Positions 56,177-64,000 of a DNA stretch of 64,000 bases are shown here, one piece after another. Source of the stretch: Kitagawia praeruptora (taxonomy: Eukaryota; Streptophyta; Magnoliopsida; Apiales; Apiaceae). The DNA is taken from NCBI GenBank assembly GCA_037693485.1, contig CM075345.1:107440001-107504000 (forward strand). The letters run 5' to 3'. The notes under the pieces are model-generated. The model searched no databases, was not told the DNA's origin, and saw only the letters and a program-made list of their open reading frames with translations. How positions within the stretch are numbered: the first letter of the stretch is position 1; every line of letters starts with the position of its first letter. Both the position numbers and the translations under genes were made by a program.

Positions 56177-57386
56177 CTGGATTTTACAACAAACGAAAGG
56201 TCTCTTATCAACCAAACAGAAGCACCATCAATTAAGTGGAAAAGATATATTAAGCCGATCCTTATGAGATAAAATAGCATGTAGTAAAGCATGACATCAG
56301 AGACTTGTAAAATTTAGCAGCTAAAATAGATGGTACCTAAAAAGCAGAGAAGGAAACAAGAAGGTGATACAATCTTACTATTCCAATATCTAGAATATAC
56401 CAAATTTCACAATTCATCAACATTGCAATTCTATGGTAAAAATACCATAGGTAATCTCGACCCTTATGGATAGTGCGAGCGCCCTAACAAATGTTTGTAT
56501 TTAAAATTGAAATTAACAAACAACATACAAATGCAAAAGCAAGTAATTAAACAAACAGCATCGTTTACATATAAGATAATTCTGTCAAGTTGAAGAAAAA
56601 GATAACAATATCTATGCCGCGTACTTGAACAACAGATCAATGTAAAGAAACAAATTTTAGGCTTAAATGAATCTGTTGTCGATTAAGTTAAATTAAATTT
56701 GAAGATTTCATTTCTGAAAAAGAGAATGGAAAAGGAAGAAAAGAAAGAAAATGAGTATAGAGAACTGTAAGTGTACGTTAAAATCTCCTTAAAAATCTCA
56801 TCATGGTTTATTATAGTGCTGACTTCCCGTTTTGTGAGGAAGAAAGAGGGAAAAATTGCATACAAATGCATGCACACACTAAAATATTGAACAATAACAT
56901 TAACACTGAATTCAATATTATTACCATGCTATTCTGCCCGCCAATTGCACCGTTGCACAACACTCATGTTCATCTTTCATCAGATATCCTTGATTTAGGT
57001 TCTAAAAAAACGAATAACGAATTTTCTAGTGTGTGTCAAATACACATGCTAAAAATCCGTGCTATTTTAGTTATCAAATTTTGATTTGTGAACATTTCAT
57101 TAATAATGACGGGTCCCCCTGCATTCACATAAATATCCACCAAACAAAATTTACAACTCATCAAGCACGGCATGTGTCTTTGGGCACACACTAGACAAAC
57201 CCAACAAATAAAGGTTTAATGGTAGATTTTAGTGTCATTTATTAACGGCTTAAATTATTTACACACACTTATGAATATTATTATTTGTTCCAACTTCTGT
57301 TAAAACTATTTAATTTCTATTCTCAACATGCCCTCTTCGAGTTAAATTGTACTTGATTTCAGCGTAGATGTTTTGAAGTTATATTA
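56177..57386. other. Upstream region of villin
   Basis: AT-rich, without a supported gene. It should contain the villin promoter, read leftward. I could not place a TATA box with confidence. Confidence 0.4.
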
Positions 57387-57716
57387 GAGCATCTTCAATG
57401 ATATTATGTATAGTGGTTATGTAAAATAGTGATCATGTAAAATTTATCAAACCTGTAAGCGTATTCCAATAATATTATGTAAAATGATTGGCTATATATG
57501 AAAAATACAAACAATTGATGATGTCATGATGATGTTTCACTTATAGAGTTTATGTAAAATAATTTAGATGTTGGCTATATATCCAACATGAATCAAATTA
57601 TCTAAAATTTTAGATAAGGGGAGAGATGGTTGAAGATGACTAAAATTAAAGTCCTTATGTAAATTTAATGACACATCACCATTTTACCTAAGGGGTGTGT
57701 AGCATTGAAGATGCTC
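57387..57716. mobile_element. Tourist/Harbinger-like MITE, 330 bp
   Basis: GAGCATCTTCAATG at the left is matched by CATTGAAGATGCTC at the right. TTA flanks both ends (57384-57386 and 57717-57719). No ORF. The terminal word and 3-bp TTA/TAA target fit PIF/Harbinger-derived MITEs. Confidence 0.85.
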
Positions 57717-58061
57717 TTATATGTCTGCCTTAGTAACTGGAGACTTCGGTTTCAGAGGCACAAATTAATGATATATGTGCTATTCAACCAGAACTTAAGC
57801 ACGATATTAGAATATTAATGATATATTCTACATGCTTTATGAATTTTTATGTATAAGGAAGATCATCACTCAGAGACCTTAGAACATCTCTAATGGGCAA
57901 TGGTGAAATCCACTTCATACATATATTTGGTCTTCATGGTATTGTCGACGCGAAATGTGGCAAAAATGTGTTCAAGTTAGTCCAATGCACTTGTGCACGT
58001 TCATGCATCACCAATGTAAGACAGTAAGATCTTCCAATATATCTTTACCCCTATAATAGTA

Positions 58062-60101
58062 CTAAAAGTGCAGCACAGCAACACGTTTTCGCCAATCATT
58101 TTCCATCTTGCTCAGATCATCCATGGACTGTTGGAGAGTGGATTCATCTAGTGCACCAACAACATCTAGGTTTGCTAACTTGTGACTTTGAATGGCGGAA
58201 GCTTTCCGCAAATCATCGATTTCAGCAACAAATTTGGTGGCCTCAAACTCTAAGGCTTCATTCCTAGCCTGAAGTCTACCTATCTCCGACAAATTGAATT
58301 CTTTTTCTTGCTCCAACTTTAGGAGGCGATCCTCACAATTACGATATTCATTGATACAACTTTGCAGTTCCTTCATTGTAGACCTAGTATCCTTCTGCAA
58401 CATTGCTTGGGTTACTTCCCTGTTAAGCTCAAAGGCTCTATTAGCTAAGCCTGGCAAATCATGACGAAGAGATAAGAAGCCCTGATGTAAATTTTGAGGA
58501 ATCTTCCTACAAGCTAGCAAACCAGTCAGGGCTTGATTAAACTCTTGACATCGTGAGTCTTTGCCAAGATCTCTAAGGTCTCCGGATAGACTCTTCTTGA
58601 GCACCTGCTCGTAACAACAGATAGTCTTTTCATCTATCTGAATTTCAGGAGGAAGAATCTGATCAAATTTATCTCCTTGAAGCATGTCCTCTAACTGATT
58701 AAAGAAACCAACTGTCTGAGTAGGAATTGAGCTAGGAGTTTGACGAGAAATGCTTAGCGAAGCACACAACGTGGAAGGGGTATGAACGGACTGACCAGAG
58801 CCCCTAGTCTGAGGAGTAACCTGCAGCCAATTAATAAACTTTAAATCAAAAATTTTATCAAACGAATAGGACATGAATTAGCGCCTTCAGCTAACGGAAC
58901 ATTAGGTTGCCATGTCGGAACAAGTGAATCAATACTCAGGCTAAAATAGTTTACGAGGGAGCAAAATACAAATCTGAATCAACTGACAATTTGGATTTTG
59001 TGATAGCAGAGTAGGTGCAGTTTGAGGTTCAATAATGAAATTTGTTGAGGAAAATGTCACTAATCTTATTGTGCTGCACAGCACACAACACAGATGTTAA
59101 TTTCCCAAAATATTGAGATTTCAGTAAATTATTTAAAGTGAAAGAATTTACATATTCCCTACTTGATGTAAAATATGATCCGAGAGTAACATGCACAACA
59201 GATCGAATAAACAGTGTTCAAGAACTATTCTCCTACTAACGGCAAATAACTATAATAACTTATATTAGAAAGCAATGTTGAAGTAACTAATTGATTTAAA
59301 ATTTTAAATTATTGGAACAAGTTCAACGAAACTTGATTACATTGCTATAATTTGGAACAAAGCGTAAAAAATACTATTTTTAAAGGGCTATATAATTCGA
59401 TATTCATAAATTCATAGTTGGTTCCAAATTTGCAATCACAAACGTACATATGCATCTAGTCATAGTGAACCGTAAATAAAATGCAAGTTGATATAAAAAA
59501 CAATTCTTCCTTAGTATAATATTTCATTAAAGAAAAGCAAAAGCTAGAAACTTTAAACAAACATATTTGATAATCTAAATAAAAACTGAAATTAAAAAAG
59601 TATCCTTTTAATTTTTCTTTTACTGAAAATGTCCCCTGTTTTGCACACCACATGAAAAACAAATAAACAAACCTTGTTTTGTGGCTTTTCCCACTTTCCA
59701 CCAACCCAATCAAAATGAAGCCTGAGATCCGACCGGTCAAACATCATCTTATGTGGAGGATCATCAAAATAAACCAAGAAAACCTTGCCACCTCCTAAAT
59801 CCTCATGCACCACACCACTCCACCACCCATCTCTAAGACAAGCATCAACTGCATCATTTACCTTTATCAACTCTTCTACATTCCCCGGAGGAGGCAATGG
59901 CCTTACATATGACACATGCACTCTGTCACACAATTTCTTTTGTGCATCTTCTTCCATCACCAAGTCCTTATACTCCACCACTACAAACTCATCCAACTTG
60001 GGGCTTTCGATTACCTTTGCAATGTACCATGACCCTCTGAACCCATCCTCGTCCGATGTTACCTCCACATATGTCCCTTTTTTGAATACTTGATCATACA
60101 T
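58062..60101 (-). CDS. Agenet-domain protein, two exons, 395 residues
   Basis: Exon 1 is 60101-59673 (143 codons, ATG at 60101) and exon 2 is 58820-58062 (252 codons plus stop). The donor AAG/GTTTGT and the acceptor CTGCAG/GTTACT are in phase 0. Residues 5-75 and 80-140 form a tandem Agenet (plant Tudor-like) module with Gly-x-Tyr-Val-Glu-Val-Thr-Ser, Gly-Ser-Trp-Tyr-Ile-Ala-Lys-Val, Val-Asp-Ala-Cys-x-x-Asp-Gly-Trp-Trp and Val-Tyr-Phe-Asp-Asp-Pro-Pro. The C-terminal half has Gln/Ser-rich sequence and then long helices with coiled-coil character. Agenet modules bind methylated histone tails or other chromatin partners and occur in DUF724-type proteins. This one is shorter than typical DUF724 proteins. 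No coding lesion is seen. Confidence 0.88.
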
Positions 60102-61254
60102 TTTTTTATTTTCTTGTCGATCGAGTTTGAAATTTTTTTTGTGTAATTAAATATACTTACAGAGGAATGCTGCCAGAAAACGAAGGCAACTCAGTTGTTT
60201 GCCTAGTGGTACGTGAATGAAAATATATGCCGGTACGTTCTCTAATTGTTATTGACGTACATACATCACAACTTGACAAGTCACAGCCAATATAGCTAGG
60301 CTACTCTGGAGTTTCTACAGGGTGTACAATTCCTATCAACTTAAAAGTAGACCTTAGCCCTAGGCTTTAGGGTGTAGATAAATTTTGTATCAGTCAAAAC
60401 AGAAGAGGTGCGTTGTCTTACTCACCAATGGGTAAGATTCCACTAAGATGCAGGGACTGACTCCTTTTACATCTCTTTGCACAACAGTCCTTGCACACTG
60501 ACTTAATACACCCTAGGCTTACATCTCACTTCAATTTAAACAGTGATTTGAAATTTGCATTTAATCACATTTGTCATAAATGAAGAGGGTGGGATAAGCT
60601 TACATGATCCATCTCACAAGTGTACGTGTTGTGATGCTTTAATATCTAGTTTTGGTAAGCTTGGGGTTCGAAGAAGCCAAGAAGGTGGGATAAGATTTGA
60701 AATTTTGGGGAGGTGTGAGTAAAATTCATGTGGGTTTTGGCAGGATTTTAAGAGGGTTGGAGTCTTGTAGACTTGGGAGTACAGAAAGTTGGGTTTTGAA
60801 AAAGAATTTGGACTGAGGTCATGGACTTTGAAACCATGAATCTATGTATGCATTATATAATACTTCCTTTGCCACTGTTACGATCCTTTTTTAACTCTTT
60901 ACCACTCCTCTTTGTAATTACAAAAAAGCTACCGCTACAGCCTTTTGCATGTTTGGTTGCGACTTAAAATAAGTCTTTATGCACTTCGGTTAAAAATTTC
61001 AAATTTTGATAATTTTTTTATACAAGTATTTAATGTATGTTTAAGATTCCATAAGTTATTAAAAAAAGTTAACTTTTTCAGAAAAAAGTTAGGAATTTTT
61101 AACTTTATTTTACAATAAGTTGATTATTATGAAAAATAAGTTCCCCCAAACACCCTTTATAATTTAGCCGTATTTATTCAAATATCGGGTCATATCTGCT
61201 ACAAGTCTACAAGATTACAACCTCGTGCTTATACCATCTATAACCAAACACTAA
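60102..61254. other. Upstream region of the Agenet gene
   Basis: No further gene is supported. The nearer part should hold the Agenet promoter and 5' UTR. Poly-pyrimidine and AT-rich stretches are present but no defined element. Confidence 0.4.
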
Positions 61255-61868
61255 GAGCATCTCCAATGAAACCCCTTCCTTACTTATAATATGCCACGTT
61301 GGAAGTTTTTAGGGGTTTTCCTCCAAAAAATCATCTCCAACAGTCTCTGCCTTACCTAAAATTTTTAGGTGAGAGAAAATGGAACCCCTTATTCGAAGAA
61401 TGAAAATTGATCCCCTATATGTCGCCATGTCATCTCCATGTGATTTCTCCTGCAATTCCTCATTTATCCCGCCTATTTATGTGTGTGTGTGTGTTTATGG
61501 GTGTGTAAATATATTCTGTATATGTGTTCTGTGTGTGTTCATGTATTTTATGTGTGTCTATGCTAAATTTCATTTTTTTTGTTTTGTTTTCATTTTTGTT
61601 TTTAAATTTTATAATTTTATTTCAAATTGATGATTTAAAATTCAATATTGGGTAAAAAAAAAGGATGTATAAGTAGTTGGAAACAATCACATAAATTATA
61701 TTGTAAAACATAAAATTTAAAATACTAATTAAATACTAATTTTGAATATATAGGGAACAATATAGGGATTAACATTGGAGTAAAATAGTTTTTTCGTTCC
61801 CTATATTTTAGGTAAACATTATTTTACCATATTTTAGGGGTCCAAAATAAGGAAGCCTGGAGATGCTC
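61255..61868. mobile_element. Tourist/Harbinger-like MITE, 614 bp
   Basis: GAGCATCTCCAATG at the left and CTGGAGATGCTC at the right are inverted, flanked by TAA at 61252-61254 and 61869-61871. The interior has a TG-rich stretch at 61480-61560 that makes short spurious reading frames. Confidence 0.8.
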
Positions 61869-61873
61869 TAAGA

Positions 61874-62470
61874 CCATCTCCAATCCAACTTCAAATTTGT
61901 ATTTTTACACCATTTGGTATAAAATTCTTCTTTAACCCAACTCTAAAACTTACACCATTTTGGTGCCACACCAAAATTTACACCAAATTTGATGCTACAC
62001 CAAATTTTTAGAGTTTTTGTTTATCCCAACTTTGCCCTTGTACTCCTTACCTAAAACAAATTTGTTCCATGTGTATCCAACCAACTTTATTACTTTTGTA
62101 CCTTAGCAATGGAATAACTTATATAGTATAAGAATGGTGTAAAAATTAGTGTAAATGGGTTAGAGTTGAATTTGAAATAGTGTGTTTGGTGTAAAAATCA
62201 CACCAAAATAGTGTGATAAGTTGGAGATGCCGTAAAAATGCAGTTTTACATCATTTAAGTGTAAAAATGTCCTCCAACCCAACACCAAAAATCATACCAT
62301 TTTGGTGTGACACCAAATTTGGTGCAATACCAAAATTTGATGTAACTTTTTTTTCTAAGAGCATCTCCAACCCATTACACCAATTTGGTGTAACATTTAC
62401 ATCAAATTGGTGTAAAAATCCCATCAAATTTTAAATCATCTCCAACTCATTTACACCAAAATTACACTAA
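61874..62470. mobile_element. Cluster of GGTGTAAAA-type MITE copies
   Basis: CATCTCCAA (61875) and TTGGAGATG (62221) bound one candidate unit filled with ACACCAAATTT/GGTGTAAAA boxes. A second unit begins with TAAGAGCATCTCCAACCC near 62357 and has related boxes. The copies may be nested or partial, and I could not pair every end. Confidence 0.5.
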
Positions 62471-63354
62471 AGAGAATCATTCTCATTTTAAAAACATTTT
62501 CTTCCTCTTTTCCAATATTTATATCAATATATTTATATTAAATTACATGTAATATATCAAATTGTAATTACAAAAATCCTTAAAAAAACATGATGAGACT
62601 ATTGTTAGGATCACATCCATTATAGATCAATGCTAATCTAACACAATAACAAACAAGAAAGTAAAGAACACAACAAATTAATATGGATATAACGGCCTTG
62701 AAAATCGCGTTTTTAAAAGTGTTTATTTGATTTTAAATGTGAATTATAATGTATGAATATTTTTGAGAATGTGAAATATGTGAAAATCATGTTTAAGTGA
62801 TTATATGGTGATTTATGTGTGTCACGTAAGTCCGTGTATTTTAATTATATTTTTGATGATTAAAACCTATTTAAATTAGGGTAAACGAGCTATCTGGTCA
62901 CTGTACTATTCAAAAACTTTCAATTGGGTCACCAACCCAAAAACAATTTCAATCGCATAATAAAAAACTCAAAAAATTCAATTTTGATTGGATCTAGCAT
63001 AAATTTTTATATTTTAATTTGTTATAAACTAAAATGTGTATTTATATTGAAATACGAAAAGTGTATGTTAATTATTTAAATCATATATAATTAGGTTTTC
63101 TACATTGAATACCATTATCAATGTAGGACTTCTGAATAGGATTAATTTAAAAATTCGTAATTATAATTTCTCTTGAAATTCTGAGTGTTTCCATTTGAAT
63201 AATAATTATTAAATCATCACTAAATTTAAGATAATTTTATGAGTTTCGCGTGGATTGTAAAATCATCCAAATTAGATTTTTAGATCTCAAAATAGAGCTC
63301 AAATAATAAATATGAATTTTTAAATACTAGTAATTAAATAAATAAAATTCAATT

Positions 63355-63535
63355 CTAATACAATCTTTTTTAATTATATTCTTTTCAGATTATAATTTTC
63401 TTTTTGAAATTCAACACTAATACAACCGTTTTTAATTATATCCTTTTTAAATTATAATTTTCTTTTTAAAATTCACTTCTAATGCAACATTTTCTAATAA
63501 TATCCTTTTTAGATTATAATTGTCTTTTTAATCTG
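63355..63535. repeat. 62-bp minisatellite, three copies
   Basis: Copies start with CTAATACAA or CTAATGCAA at 63355, 63417 and 63479 and each contains GATTATAATTTTC-like sequence. The constant 62-bp spacing supports tandem duplication. Confidence 0.85.
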
Positions 63536-63766
63536 ATTTAATACTGATCATCGATTTTGAAAAATATTAGATTCGACGGTTGAGATTAATTTGGCGGCAT
63601 AGTAACCAAAATTATGGATAAGATCTCTCTAACGTTTATTATATACTAGCTTATAACCCGTGCGTTCCGTGCAACGCTCAACTCTTTTTTGAATATCGAT
63701 AATTATATTAATATTTTTAATATTTATATGTTATTAATTTAAATATCAAATTATTTTTAAAAAATT

Positions 63767-63768
<2 letters not shown>

Positions 63769-63804
<36 letters not shown>
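63769..63804. repeat. (TA)18 microsatellite
   Basis: A perfect TA run of about 36 bp. Confidence 0.95.
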
Positions 63805-63806
<2 letters not shown>

Positions 63807-63924
63807 ATTTTACACTTCTAATTTAATATTTATGTTCTATCTTAAATTCTTGAAATTTGATTTGAACGATATTACAGATCACGTAAAATTAACAAAATAA
63901 TCTTTAATTTAGTGATAGTTAATA

Positions 63925-64000
63925 CTCCCTCCGTCCCAGTTTATGTGAGCTCCTTTCTATTTTGGGACGTCCCAAAAAGAATGAATCTACTATACTTACT
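63925..64000. mobile_element. Start of a Stowaway-like MITE, cut by the window edge
   Basis: CTCCCTCCGTCCC preceded by TA is the classic Stowaway (Tc1/mariner) terminus. The palindrome GGGACGTCCC near 63963 is consistent. The other end is outside the window. Confidence 0.8.

Larger units (their letters stand above)
62471..63922. other. AT-rich intergenic DNA
   Basis: No gene is supported. It holds the minisatellite at 63355, a GC-richer hairpin-like motif (CCCGTGCGTTCCGTGCAACG near 63658) and a TA run. Confidence 0.5.

Noticed and set aside
61379..61630. Plus-strand frame rich in Cys, Val and Phe
   Set aside because: It is the TG-rich interior of a MITE.
63640..63700. CCCGTGCGTTCCGTGCAACG hairpin-like motif as a Helitron end
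   Set aside because: This word is widespread in plant DNA, but no CTAG/CTRR end at a fixed distance and no rolling-circle replicase gene is visible.
1..64000. tRNA, rRNA or other structured RNA genes
   Set aside because: I looked for tRNA-like cloverleaf and rRNA motifs and saw only primer-binding-site fragments; a covariance-model search would be needed to exclude small RNAs.

Overview
This window is plant nuclear DNA, most likely from a eudicot. The evidence is host genes split by short GT-AG introns, SIRE/Maximus-type Copia and Tat-type Gypsy retrotransposons, chromovirus debris, Tourist-like and Stowaway-like MITEs, and a villin with a C-terminal headpiece. I cannot assign the family from sequence alone.

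Two host genes are visible, both on the minus strand. (1) A VLN5-like villin runs from its ATG at 55884 to its stop at 13673. I can place 22 coding exons with consistent splice phases, giving a protein of about 940 residues. Intron 13 (51288-17172) is about 34 kb, and nearly all of that is nested retrotransposon. (2) A two-exon Agenet-domain gene lies at 60101-58062, about 2.2 kb upstream of the villin start codon, with MITEs on either side.

The nest inside intron 13 can be read from terminal repeats and three target-site duplications (TSDs). The outer element (18623-51177, plus strand, TSD AGATG, 351-bp LTRs) is a non-autonomous chromovirus-like element. Its only reading frame fuses a Gypsy gag, a host coiled-coil protein resembling the CAP-Gly-linker-like family, a host GRAS regulator and a chromodomain-like tail. 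A Tat-lineage Gypsy element (18868-47203, minus strand, TSD TAATC, 952-bp LTRs) inserted into that element's 5' LTR. The Tat element has an intact 2052-codon gag-pol and a spliced antisense accessory gene. A SIRE-like Copia element (25387-40038, minus strand, TSD AAGAG, LTRs of about 1055 bp) then inserted into the Tat element 2 bp after its pol stop codon. By eye the LTR pairs differ by 0, 1 and 0 substitutions (plus one homopolymer indel), so all three insertions look recent.

Left flank: positions 1 to about 8130 hold a decayed second SIRE-like Copia element (minus strand) that runs off the window. About 8394-10935 is a broken hAT transposase with a TTF zinc finger. About 11190-13290 is a chromovirus remnant with one LTR. 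Right flank: about 57.4-64 kb holds a TTA-flanked MITE, the Agenet gene, a MITE cluster, AT-rich DNA with a 62-bp minisatellite, and the start of a Stowaway MITE at the window edge.

The strongest candidates for something new are the gag/coiled-coil/GRAS chimera kept in one reading frame, and an arrangement shared by the two SIRE-like elements: a -1 gag/pol overlap, an accessory ORF after pol, and arrays of short CGA-containing palindromes both near the 5' end and between pol and the accessory ORF.
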